DNA from: Triparma columacea
Taxonomy: Eukaryota > Sar > Bolidophyceae > Parmales > Triparmaceae
Reading direction: 5' to 3'
Length of the DNA: 25,451 bases
Assembly: GCA_030267965.1 (NCBI GenBank)
Contig: BRYA01000109.1
Coordinates: forward strand, 1 to 25,451
Shown here: positions 1-10,900 of the stretch, piece after piece
How the letters are laid out: each line of letters begins with the position of its first letter
How positions within the stretch are numbered: the stretch's first letter is position 1
Made by a program: the position numbers and the translations under genes
The notes under the pieces: model-generated
Seen by the model: only the letters and a program-made list of their open reading frames with translations
Database searches by the model: none
What the model was told of the DNA's origin: nothing

Positions 1-69
1 CCCTAACCCTAACCCTAACCCTAACCCTAACCCTAACCCTAACCCTAACCCTAACCCTAACCCTAACCC
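1..69. repeat. Telomere, (CCCTAA)n / (TTAGGG)n
   Basis: Eleven perfect CCCTAA units occupy 1-66, followed by a partial CCC. This is the C-rich telomere strand written 5'->3' from a chromosome end, so the window starts at the physical end of the chromosome or at its assembled limit. TTAGGG-type telomeres occur in many eukaryotes, including stramenopiles, so the unit alone does not fix the lineage. Confidence 0.98.
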
Positions 70-1062
70 ACATCCTTTACTTCTCTTTACTTCTCTTCAC
101 TTCTCTTCACTTCTTTTTTCTTCTCTTTACTTCTCTTTACTTCTCTTTACTTCACTTTACTTTCTTCACTACACTTCACTACACTACACTTTACTACACT
201 TCACTCTACTTCACTAAACTTTACTACACTTTACAATATTTTATTACACCTCACTTCACTTCATTACACTTCACTCACATCTTAACACACTCCCAATCCA
301 CACAACACTTTACCTAATACTTTCCTCCCTTCTACTCTCTTCTTTAAAATACTCTAACACTCTCACACACTCACACACTTAAACATCTCTCCACCTTATA
401 CCCTTCTCTACTCTATACACACATACACACCTACACACCTTCACATTTACACACCTTCACACCTACACACTCACACACTACTCTCTTATACCCTCCTCTC
501 CTCTACTCTCCTCTAACAATCAACTCCTTTAACACACTCTCACAATCACACACTCACACATTCACACACCACTCTACCTTATACCCTCCTCTCCCCTACT
601 TTTTCTCTCAACTTCTCTAACACACTCACACACACACACATTCACACAATTATATTCATACTTACACACAAGCTTACACCACTCTACCTTACACCCTCCT
701 CTCTTCTACTCATTTCCCTCAACTCCTCTCTTTCCTCTCCATAACCACAGCTGCCCTCTTTTATTCATCTCAACTACCCAACTTCACCCTCTCCCACTGC
801 CTCTCCTTACCTCTTTACATCTCTTCACTTTACTTCTTCCCGTTTCCCTCTTATCTTATCCATTTACCATCATCTCTCCTGATTTCAACCATTAACTAAA
901 ATGCACTCTCTAAACGCTGAACCTCCCTGTCAAACAACAACACGACCCCCCATTAGCCTCACTCCTCCCTACTCCTAACCCTTTCCTTTTCCCTCACCTA
1001 CACAATACTCTCCTCACACACACCCTTCCCTTACCTTCACTCTCCCATCTCCAAATCCAATA
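70..1062. repeat. Pyrimidine-rich subtelomeric low-complexity DNA with diverged tandem units
   Basis: This stretch has no gene. Positions 70-235 are a degenerate array of TTCACTTCTC / CTTTACTTCTC / ACTACACT units. From about 390 a longer diverged unit recurs, marked by a CTTATACCCTCCTCTC-like block near 394, 484, 577 and 687 and separated by ACACACTCACACA runs. The + strand has no G from position 1 to 671, and only scattered Gs up to about 1050. No open reading frame of coding quality is present on either strand. Confidence 0.9.
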
Positions 1063-1274
1063 AACCTCTTTGTCATAACACACTACTAAAGAGCGAAGCC
1101 ATAGAACAAAGTAGTTTAAAGCGTTGAGCAAAGCGTTCAACAGCCATGACACAAGTTAGCGATCTACTAACCTCTTTATCATAACACACTACTAAAGAGC
1201 GAAGCCATAGAACAAAGTAGTTTAAAGCGTGGAGCAAAGCTGTCAACAGCCATGACACAAGTTAGCGATCTACT
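1063..1274. repeat. 106-bp tandem duplication (two copies)
   Basis: Copy 1 is 1063-1168 and copy 2 is 1169-1274. They align without gaps and differ at about four positions, for example CTTTGTCAT versus CTTTATCAT. Base composition is mixed, unlike the pyrimidine-rich flanks. The low divergence suggests a recent duplication. A 61-codon minus-strand reading frame runs across both copies, but it is just the repeat read through and shows no recognisable protein. Confidence 0.95.
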
Positions 1275-1651
1275 AGTTGTTACTGTTACTAATACCAAAT
1301 TAAGTCATTTTATCCTTCAAATGTTGCTGCCTTTTTAGGCGCAAAACCCTTTCTTAGTTACTTTTCCTCAAACATTCGTCGTTATTTTGTCCCTCAACCC
1401 TTGGTTGTTCCTCCCCTCCCGTCTTAATCCCCCCAACTCTCGTCATTCCATCTTCCCCCAAAGCCCTAACCCACCCCATCCCCCCTCTCTGACCCTAATC
1501 GTCGCCCTGCCCCCAATCGTCCCCCTGACCTTTATCCCCCCACGATCCCCCTCCTCTCTCTGGCCCCAAACCCCTTCCGTGGCCCTAAGCTCTTCCCATG
1601 GCCCTACATGAAATGCTGCTCCTGACCCTATTCCTCGGGGTTTCCAGCTGA
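1275..1651. other. C-rich intergenic spacer between subtelomere and first gene
   Basis: I see no gene here. From about 1390 the + strand is dominated by CCCT/CCCC words, with scattered telomere-like CCCTAA, CCCTGA and CCCCAA hexamers. A 74-codon plus-strand reading frame (1387-1611) is a proline/serine low-complexity translation of this tract and is not supported as a gene. Confidence 0.7.
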
Positions 1652-4600
1652 CTAACCTTTCCTCTTCTCGTGCTTGCTGACGGCTTCGCCCCCCAGCTCT
1701 ACTGCTTGCTTGCTGAGAGATCGGCCCTCACGAATGCTCACAACATTAGTAAAACTCCGACGAGCCGAAGCGTTTGTGAGTGAGCTCTCAACTTCACCTA
1801 GCTCCAAACCCTCCTCCTCATTACCCTCCCCTCCGAAATCATTGTCCGAGTGCCCGACTGTCCTTTGACTAGTAGCTTCTCTCGCCTCTAGTAAGTTCAT
1901 AATTGTTAGAACCAGGGCGGGTACGAACTGTAGCAGCGTTAGGAGGATATCAAAGTACCTCCTGGCCTGCAAGTTCTCGTTGTCTAAGTTCACCTTCATT
2001 GCTAGGGCGGCTAGGAGAGTGTAGAAGAGCTGCCACTGGGCGACTTCGGAGAACTTGTCGTTGAAGTCGTCGATGAAGGGTTTCTGAGGGTAAGGAAGGG
2101 GAGATTGAGGTTAGGGAGGGGGTGGGGGAGGGAGGGAGAGGGGAGTTAGGGGATGGGGCATTGTCGTCGAACACATTTTCCTCAAACGCATTGTCGTCGA
2201 ACACGTTGCCCTCAAACGCATTGTCCTCCTCAAACGCATTGTCCTCCTCAAACGCATTGTCATCAAACGCATTGTCATGAAAAGCATTGTCGTCAAATGC
2301 AGTACAATCAAAACACCTTTAGCGCATCTCACCTTTACTGAGTAAACTCTCATGGCGTTGATGCACATGACGAGACTGAAGAGGACCTGTGCGGCAGTTC
2401 CTGGGGCAACGAAGACGAGGAACCCAGTCAACACGAGCTTCCTCAGCGTCTCAAACACCTCGAACCACCAGTACTTGGGCTCGTAAGAATCGTATAGAAA
2501 ACTGAGGGCCTTGAGCGTTTTGTGCTTCTCCTCATTCGCCTCCCTCTCCTTGAGGGCACTCTCCAGAGCCCTGTCCTCGCTCATTTCCATTTCCTTCATC
2601 CTATGATTGCAGCTGAGAAGGTCCCTCCTCTTCCAGAGGAGGTACCAGTACATGAACGGGATACCAATGGGGTAGAGGAGGACCATGAGCCCAGAGTAGA
2701 GCCAGTAAAGGCTGTGAGTGGACGTGTTGCAGTCGATGCTGTAATCTACAATGAGGTATCTGCTCCCGTCGTCAAAGTCGTGGCAGGCAAAGGTGGAGAA
2801 CACCTTGATTGAGACAGAGGGTAGGAGGACGAAGGTTATCGCAAGAAACGTCTCGAAGATCTTGTTGCGGGTGGAGACTGATTTTTCGTCGGTTTTCTTG
2901 GAGAGGGAGAAGTAGTACCCGATGAGGCAGGCCGACAAGACCAGGGGGAGGGCGGTGTAAGCGAGGAGGGAGGAGTAAAAGTCGGCTGGGGCCATGCATC
3001 CGAGAGGGAGGAAAGAGATAAAGTCAAGGGAGACGATACCCCCAATGAAGGACGTTACTCGGGAATAGATAGGAGGGAACTTGATGCCGAAAAGGAAACC
3101 AAGTCCGTTCACGACTTGGAAGTAGGAGAAGACAATCTTGATTACGGGCTGAACCTGTTGCGGGTGGAGGGGGCAAGTCGTAAGTTAAAATGTTAGTGTA
3201 TTGAGCGACGCCTAACCCAGCTTACCTTCTCAAACTTCTTGGAGGCTACACTGAAAGCCGAGTCAAAGGACTGCAGCCTGCCCCTACCAAGGCACTTCTC
3301 CTTGAACCTGTAAAGAAGCGCGGCGGAGAGGAGAAAGACAATTAGGAGGACTCCGCCGGCAACAGTTGCTGTGGACGAACCAGAACACTGGTTACACGAG
3401 AGGTTCTCGCTAGCGCCAATTGCTGCGTAACCGGAGGAACAGACGGCGCAAAGGGGGCCAGTGTAACCTTCAGCGCAGTACGAGGAGGGGTCGGAGCCGC
3501 CAACGCAGTGGTCCTCGTTGAGGCAGGGAAGGATCTCAGTGGAGTTGGAGTTGGTGCGCCAGAAGCCTGGAGCCAGAGATAAGCCCTTCAGCTGCATATC
3601 CCCCACGTCTTTACTTACTCCATCTGGCGCCTGGACAATCTCACCGTCGGGATCAACATAGTAACCAGGTTGCGTGATGCAGCTGGTTGAAGTTACATCC
3701 GAAACAGTGTTTTGGGGGCAGATAGCACACATCGCGTACCCTTCACCAGGAGCATAGCCTCCAGACGGACAGCTCTCGCAGGAGGAAGGCAGACCGGTGG
3801 CCGGGGAGGACTTTCCTATTGGGCAGAGGGAGCACTGAGTCTCAGAGGTCGCACCTTCCGTGCTGATGGATTTTCCTCGGCCACAGTCGAAGCAACCCAA
3901 GCCTGCGGCTGGACCGTACTGCGGAGACAGGGCGGGAGAGACGAGCGGAATAAAGGGGTTAGCGATTTTAGCGATTTTAGCACGTGTGCATACCATTCAA
4001 CTTCTGTTGCCTGTTGGGTTGCGACGACAGCTCCTCACCTTTCCTGCCACGCAATTGGCACACTCAAGCGAACCGTTGGAAGCACCCTCTCCCGCTTGGC
4101 AGTCTAAGCAGGAGGAGACGGAGGAGGCACCTGTCGTAGACGGGTTGATCTTTCCTGAAGGACAGAAGACGCAGTTCTCAGCCGCTTCCGTCTCCATGTA
4201 TTTTCCCGTACTGCAGTCGAGACAATCGGCTTCTAGGGTGGCACCCGTGTTCGCGTTATGCTTGCCGGGGGAGCAGGCCGTGCACTCGCCGAGAGCGGCG
4301 TGCTCAACGCTGTAACGCCCAACTGGACATGCTTCGCAGTCAGAGACAGCAGTGCTGCCTGTGTTGGGAATGAACTTTCCTGCCGGGCACGCGATGCACT
4401 GGGAGTCGTCCTCGGCACCGTTGTACTTGCCAACAGGACAAACTTCGCAAGTCCCTCCAGCGGGTGCTTGGCCAGTACCAACAGCGCAGGTCATGTCGGA
4501 AGTGCAGCCAGTGTTGTCAGTGTTGGCCCATGTTCCACCAGTGCAGGAGGCGCAGGAGGTTTCACCGGAGGTAGAGGTGTAGGTGGAGCCAGTGCAAGGA

Positions 4601-5622
4601 GAGCACACACCAGAAGATTCGTATTTCCCTGGAGAGCAGTCCACGCAACTGCCGGCACCGAAAGATCCAGCAGAAGAAGTCTGGCCTTGTTGGCAAGCCT
4701 GGCAACCATCATCAGAGTAAAAACCTTCGTCACAAATAGAACAGCCAGAGTACGAGTATTTGTCTCCATCGATGGTGTTGTAAGTGTCCAAAGCGGACCC
4801 TGAGAAAGGAGAGAGGCAGGAATAGGAATGGGTTAGGAATGGTTCTATAGACTACACAATCCTCATTCTAGTCTTACCTTGGACTGGAGTGTTGGAGGAG
4901 TAGGGAGAAGGGCACGTATTGTGGATGGTGACGGTGCCGCCGTTGTTGAAAATAGCATCGCCATTTCCCGAGTCTGCTGTGTTTCCATTGAAGGTTGTTC
5001 CGTAGGCATTGACAGTAGTTCCACTAAACGTAACGTAAATTGCTCCACCTCCTCCATCAGCAGCATTTTTTGTAGCTGTATTGTTGGAGAAGACGCAGAG
5101 CTCCAAGTCCACTGTGCCACCCGTAACCCAAACCCCTCCGCCATAAGTATAATACCCCTTGTCGAAGGTGAGAGCTCGGAGTATAAGTGTACCACTCCCA
5201 GTTCCTTCCACAATCATCCCTCTTCTTTCACTCTCTCCATCCAACACACAGCTTGCGTTGTCCTCCGCACATTTGACCTCTCCATTCAAGCCAAATGTCC
5301 ACAGCATGCTAGAACTATGTGCACAAGTCCCGTCTGAGCATTTATACGGCCCAGCAGCTAGAATGGTTGTGTCACCGTTCGCCATGATGGAGTTGCCAGT
5401 GTAGGTAGCGAAATAATTACTGACCGTGTTGAACAGCCCGTCCATATCGACCACATTCACCTCAGCCAACGACCTCCCTCCGACTACGACTAAGAAGGCC
5501 CAAAAGATTAGGCAAATATGATACACTTTCACTCGGCGTTGCTTAGGATCCCTGGTTTGGCCAAAGATAGACGAGTTATCTTGGGAACCGCTATCGGACA
5601 AGACGAGGCGCACCAACTTCAT
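1652..5622 (-). CDS. Beta-helix / GCC2-GCC3 cysteine-repeat / multi-TM surface protein
   Basis: Five exons on the minus strand (5622-4878, 4799-4039, 3918-3226, 3154-2333, 2083-1652) join in phase to about 1,150 aa. Residues 34-49 are a hydrophobic signal or signal-anchor. Residues of about 55-245 are Gly/Asn/Thr-rich with GGGAIY and FxxNTA motifs, like polymorphic-outer-membrane-type beta-helix repeats. Residues 249-650 hold many GCC2/GCC3 (ephrin-receptor-like) repeats of the form CPxGKxxxxxxxxxCxxC. Residue 685 starts the first of about 7-9 TM helices, with FACHDFDDGSRY at 855-866, which I recognise as conserved in stramenopile members. The tail after about residue 1060 is acidic and probably cytosolic. 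The likely role is a cell-surface receptor, channel or adhesin; no ligand can be read. ATG 5622 is the only Met before the hydrophobic segment. The stop TAG at 1652 overlaps a weak donor-like site (AAAG/GTTAGT), so a further exon cannot be excluded. Confidence 0.85.
2084..2332 (-). repeat. Minisatellite inside the last intron of the GCC2/GCC3 gene
   Basis: The 249-nt intron between exons 4 and 5 holds, at about 2160-2310, nine or so copies of a 15-18 bp unit. On the + strand each carries CATTGTC followed by GTCGAACA, CTCAAACG or CCTCCTCAAACG. The intron starts with GTGAGA after the codon for Lys1007 and ends with CCTTACCCTCAG. The reading frame entering it stays open to a stop at 2111, so retention would replace exon 5 and its last TM helices with a short basic repeat tail. 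Confidence 0.8.
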
Positions 5623-6162
5623 CCCTGGAATCAACGCAACAGAAGAACGAAGGAGGGATTTCGGAATTACTGGATTGTTTATTTCTGGAACCGCTTTGAT
5701 CTTGGTGAACTTTTCATCCCGAATAAAAATGAAAGCCTCTAGTTAGGATTTCACCACACACACACACACACACACACAAATCCTACTTTATGGTCGCCAT
5801 GCTCATCTCCCTGATCCTCTCGTCAAACTTGTTGCTGCCGTACCATCGTTACTTCAGATTAAAATTGACTGGTCCGGACTTTTGAACAAAAAACGTTTCT
5901 CCCAATTTTAACTGTAAAATCCTCTTCCCCACATCACCGTTTCTTCCCCTTCTTCTTCTTCCCTAAATAGTTGAATCCGCCTCCCCCCAATCGCCTGGCC
6001 CTGCTCGTTCCAAAACCATGTTTGTTGTTGTTGTTGTCATCGTCGTCGTCGTCGTTGTCCCGAATCCTCCGAACCCTCCGAACCCTCCCTCCCCCCGTCG
6101 TCAAACCAATAAACATTTATGCTCCGTACCTCGCTAACCTTAACCCTCTATCCCCCCCCCCT
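5623..6162. other. Intergenic spacer with two microsatellites
   Basis: No convincing gene is present between the start of the GCC2/GCC3 gene and the stop of the next minus-strand gene. It contains a (CA)12 tract at 5755-5778 and a (TTG)n(TCG)n tract at about 6022-6058. A 60-codon minus-strand frame (5934-6116) begins with ATG but is mostly the microsatellite read as Asp and Asn runs between basic and Gly-rich stretches; I do not call it a gene. The promoter of the GCC2/GCC3 gene should lie at the low end of this spacer, but no motif stands out. Confidence 0.6.
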
Positions 6163-7701
6163 TCAGTTTGCCTCCGAAGTAGATTTTTCGGAAGTCACTG
6201 TTGATTTGGATCCATCCGGCTTCACCTTCTTCGATTTTGACGTTGGAGCCAACACATACAAACCTACCGCAAAGATAAACACAAAAACCATGTCAACGAT
6301 TGAGATGAACGACCAAATAACAGAGCATGTAGGGGTTGCCCCAACCGCGGTAATACCAATCCGTGATGTAATGACGCTAAGCCTGTACAGCTCGCAAACT
6401 GGCAGACAACAACCCATTGCTTTCATGTACTTCAAGGAGGAGGGGGGGGGAGGGGGGAGGGGAGGGGTTAATCAACGACGCAAAATTGATCAATCAACCA
6501 ATGGCGCGCAATCAGCTCCCTCCTCTCCTCTCCTCTCCTTTCCTCTACTAACCTTCAAGATTTTCTTTTGCGCCGGATTTTCTTCTTTGTTGCCCTGCGA
6601 CAGAGATTTTGATAGCTTCCTCCCCTCGATGAAGAGGATGATACAGTAGCCTGTCTCAGTCAAAAAGTTTGCAAGTTGTCTGCCCACACTTATGGTGCCG
6701 TCGTAGTATGAATAGTTCACATTGAGATCAGATGTGATCCTCTCGTCGCCTATTGTGCTGACGTGAGGTTCGACACCTGCGGCAAGTAGCTGAATCAGTA
6801 AATTGACAAAAATTGCAATATTCTTCGTGACCTTGTAGTGCTTGGGAACTACAGGCTTGCGGCCCTGGATGTTGTTCATCCCGGTCCAACCCGTAATGGC
6901 GAGGACAAGCGCCACATCGACGCACCAGGCTGAGATACATTGCAAGATCACGGTGATTTGTGGGGGGCCTGCGGCGGTCTTGTACCAGTTCATGAAGGAG
7001 ATTGCAAGGAAGTTCGTAGTCGATCCAACCAAAATGGCGAGATAGATTTTCTCTTGAGGATTGAGCACCGAAAGACTGGTCAGCTTCTTATTTCTAGACG
7101 CAACGCCTTGGGAAATCCACCTCGCAGGTGTAACTGCGACGGCAGAATTAGTTTGTGTGTGTATTAATGTACAGTAATGCGGCGGCTATAAGCTCGTCTG
7201 TCAATTCAACGTCAGGTAAAACTCACCTATAAAAATAAAGAAGAGGACGCTGTAAAAGATGTTCGAGATCAAGAACATCGGTTCAACGTCTGCGTACGTT
7301 TTCTCCCCGCATGTATAGTTCTCTGGGAGGAACTGTAAGGTTGAGGGCAGGTTCCGGGCGGGGTGGGGAGGGTGGGGAGGGTGGGAATAGTAAGATCACT
7401 CGTCACTCGTAAATTACACACCCAATCCCCTCCCCTCAGATTCCGGGCGGGGTGGGGAGGGTGGGGAGGGTGGGAATAGTAAGATCACTCGTCACTCGTA
7501 AATTACACACCCAATCCCCTCCCCTCTAATCCCCTCCCCCTTGGCACGTACCATGACTTCACCTGTTCTGTCCCATTCAAATCCTTCAGCCTCTGGTATG
7601 ATCGGAACGGGACAAGGGAGGTAGGATTTTATGTCCATATCACTGGCAGCGGCCGAATAGTTCGTGCAGGTAAATGTGCGAGACGTAAAGAAGGTCGACA
7701 T
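6163..7701 (-). CDS. Unrecognised multi-pass (about 7 TM) membrane protein
   Basis: Four exons (7701-7552, 7332-7227, 7133-6553, 6429-6163) join with matching phases to 367 aa. The start ATG sits in CCACCATGT, a favourable context. The first 65 or so residues contain Cys12, Cys30 and Cys58 and an NYT sequon, suggesting an exposed amino end. Hydrophobic segments lie near residues 69-88, 115-133, 146-166, 189-208, 240-254, 300-318 and 323-340. The tail from 342 is Lys/Ser-rich. I do not recognise the family, and no retinal-binding, G-protein or transporter signature is evident. The seven segments could suit a receptor-like protein, but this is not shown. Intron 1 carries an 89-bp tandem duplication. 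The gene lies on the same strand between A and C with 213 bp to the stop of C. Confidence 0.7.
7352..7526. repeat. 89-bp tandem duplication with G-quadruplex-like core, in intron 1
   Basis: Copy 1 begins at 7352 and copy 2 at 7441, both with TTCCGGGCGGGGTGGGGAGG. Copy 2 stays nearly identical to about 7526. Each copy has a + strand run of five or more G3-4 blocks separated by 1-2 nt, the pattern expected for a G-quadruplex; on the transcribed (minus) product the run is C-rich. The repeat lies wholly inside intron 1 (7333-7551) of the unrecognised membrane-protein gene and makes up most of its length. Confidence 0.9.
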
Positions 7702-7914
7702 GGTGGATATTTGGGTTAACGATATGTAATGATCCTGTGTGTAGGGGGTTGTAAGAATGTTGTTGAGATCCTTGGGTTTTGCAGTTGTTCCGAGTTGTGC
7801 GTTGTGGGTTAAAAATAAATTTGCCTTTTTAACGAACTAAAGAAGTGAGTATTAGACCCCGCGCACGTAAAAAAATTATTAATTGCATCATATTTTCTCC
7901 GTTTTAAGCTTAAC

Positions 7915-10900
7915 TCATCCCCAGCGCGCCGCTTTGACCTTGCTGTTCTTTTCAAGCAGGTCCTCAAACAATGCCACTTTTCTGTCAGTGATTTCCTTCA
8001 CAGTGAGTTCGCTTAGCGATCCCATTAGCAGCTTTGCGTCCTCGGCGAAATGCTCCCCCTCGAAGATTTCAGCGGCCCTCAAGATGGCCTTGTCCTCATC
8101 CTCCGAGAAGAGATGTTGGGAGCCTCCAGATGGTTTCACACCTGACTCTGCGGGGGCGAGTCCAGCAAAAAGCATTTCTGTCGACGATGCTTCTGTCGAT
8201 TCTTGAGAGGGAGTTAGTCCCACCTGTGGTGCCGGTGGTGTTATTATCGGCTCTTCGGGGGCCGCCGGTGCGGTCGGTGCGGCGGCCGGCGGTGCCACGC
8301 TCTCCTCCTCCCCTCTTGCCACCTCCTCCTCCCGTCCCCCCTCCTCCCGTCCCCCCTCCTCCCGTCCCCCCTCATCGTCACCTCCCCCCATGAGGAGAAG
8401 TCCCTTAAACAGCGAGTGCTCGATAGGTCTCTTCTCCGCGCCCTTACTGTCGGGGAGCATCCCGCCGCCCCCAACGAAGTCGGCCTCGTCCTCAAAGAAG
8501 CCAACTGCGTAATTCCAGACCTTGCCCTTTGGCCCCCTTCCCTGCGGAGGCCTTTTCAGCCCCTCGACCTTCTCGTAATACGCGGAGCTTGAAGATACGG
8601 GGCTTTCGACCCACCCTCCAGAGATGTAGTCCCAGTGCATCCCAGCCTTGGCTCGGCCTAGGGGTCGCTTCTTGGCAGACGGGAGGTCCTTCACCTCGAG
8701 AAGCCTAATCGACTCGTTGAGGGAAAATGTCCTCGTGTAGATTGTCCTGCCGGACCAGTCAAACTGTATCCCCCCGCTTCCTTCCCCGTGGTAGGTCAGG
8801 TCGAGCCGAAGTGCCTCCCTGATCCCGCTCATGTAGGCTCCGTGTATGGTGGAAGGGTGCGTCGAGGATGTGTGCTCCCCTGCGAAGAGAAGCCTCATGT
8901 TCCCGTCTTTGTCGAAGCACGGCCTCTCGAGCTCGGAGTGCTCGACCCCCGAGACTCCGGGGGGGACGTAGCAGAAGCTCCCCCTGGCGTACCTGTCGGA
9001 CCTCCACCTTGTCACGAAGGTGTCGACGGGCTGGGGGATGTCGGTGCCGTATATGAGCTTCAGGACCTTCATGACTTCCGCGACGATCCTCTCGTCCGTC
9101 CACCCTTCCACGGCGGCCGCGAAGCTCCCCCCGAACATCGCGCAGAGCACGGGCTTGCCGTCGAGCATGCTGACGTTTGTGAAGAATATGGGAGACTTGT
9201 TGTGCACGTCAGCGGCGTGCCCGATGAAGTCAAAGTTGTCCCAGAAGGTGGTCTGCGTGATGTTGAGCGAGTGGCGGTGGGTTAGTGGCCTTTACCCTGA
9301 TAATGCGCTTACCGCGTTTGATTGCCATGGCTGACCGTTCTCACCTCAAATGACAGCGCGCACTTGTTGAGGACCCCGAAGCCGACCTTTTCTATCGCCT
9401 CTCTCTTCCTCTCAGGCAGCGGGGGCTTGAACTTCACCGTGTCGGTCTTCAGGACGCCCAGGGGAACCGTGCAAACGACAATGTCCCCAGTGAACTCTTC
9501 TCCGCCCTTGGCAACGACCTTGACTCCGCCCGGCTTCCCCTCGTTGAAGATTCTTTCCTGTGCTACCTCAAGATCCTTGAAGAGGACTTCCCCCCACTCG
9601 TTCTGGTTGACCTCAAGACCACCGTCGAGCTCTATCTTCTCGACTTCAACCTCAAACCTGATGTTAACTCCGTTGGCCATGTTTGTCATCAGAGGTTGGA
9701 ATCCCTCGCTGAGCATGTGGTGCTCCCCCTCGAAGCCGAACACCTCGTCCTCGTTCCATTCCCTCCCGATGTCCTTCAGGTCCATCCCGCAGGACATTTC
9801 GAGGTTGGCCTTGTGCCAGTTGAAGTACTTCATCTCCTCGCTAGTGAGCCTGGATATGACATCGGAGTTAACCCTGTCGATTGTCTCTTGGAAGCTTTCC
9901 TTCTCCGTGATGTGCCCATCTACGAAGCGAGATAAATGGATCGTGGACGTTGATGGCGTTTCGACAGGCGTAGTAGCGGGCGCGTTGGGCTCGGCGGCGG
10001 TGGCGGTGGCGGCGGAAGCGGTGGCGGCGGAAGCGGTGGCGGCGGAAGCGGTGGCGTCGGCAGCCTGCGCAGGTAACGCCTCCGTAGGTACCGCGGGTGC
10101 TGGCGCAGCAGGCTTGGGAACCTCCTGCGCAGGTGGTGAATCAGGAGCTCTCTCGGTCTCGAAATCTGGCGCGAACACGCTCTGCTGTTCGACCTTGCCT
10201 TCCATCGGGTTGGTCGTCAAGGGTTGGATGGTTCCTTCCATTATTACTTCCATCTCACCATCGTCGTCGTCGTCGTCATCGTCATCCTTTGAATCCTCCC
10301 TAATCTTGGTCTCTTCCTTCTTCACGTTCGAGGCTGCCCCCGTTTCCACCCCAAGCTCCTCCTCCCGTTTCCTCCCCTCCTTATGTGCCCTTTCAAGGCA
10401 TAGATTCCATATCTTCTCGACCTTCTTATCAACCTCGTCGTTGATCTTACCATCCGCGTCGTAAAGTAAAGTCGACTCCATCGTCTTACTTCTGATCCCC
10501 GTCTTAACAGCCAGGTCAAAGATGGGGTTGTTGGCGATGCCGTGGATGAACATACCACCGACGTCTACGGCAGTGGTCTCGGGGTCAGGCATCCTGCAGC
10601 TTTTGAATGTAGTGCTTATGTGAGGGAGCTCTACGTGGGATGTTGTCTTCCTGCTGCTAGGCGCGAACTGGAGGGACGAGGGGGGGAGGAAGGAAGGAAG
10701 ACAGGGAGAGGGTCAGTAAGATTTCACCTTAGTGCCATGGAAATTATCGAAATTTTCTCTCCTTAGACCATCCATCCGACCTCACCTCCTCAATATCCTC
10801 GTCGTCGTCGATGTCGATAGGCTCAATCTTGTTGATGGGTGGGTGCTGTTGAAAAGCGGTCGTCATAGTCATTAGTTAAGAGTGAATAAACCCACATAGC

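Noticed and set aside
1073..1258. Minus-strand 61-codon frame
   Set aside because: It spans the 106-bp tandem duplication and is explained by reading the repeat twice.
1387..1611. Plus-strand 74-codon proline-rich frame
   Set aside because: A translation of C-rich spacer without a plausible start (first codon is not ATG) or domain.
5934..6116. Small minus-strand frame of 60 codons with Asp and Asn runs
   Set aside because: It is mainly a microsatellite read as protein between basic stretches, with no homology I can see. It could at most be an alternative last exon of the next gene upstream, but no phase-matched splice supports this.
9322..10464. Long plus-strand reading frame of 380 codons
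   Set aside because: It is the reverse complement of exon 6 of the LSD1-like gene. It is Ser/Pro/Ala-rich with no recognisable domain, whereas the minus strand has clear amine oxidase motifs.
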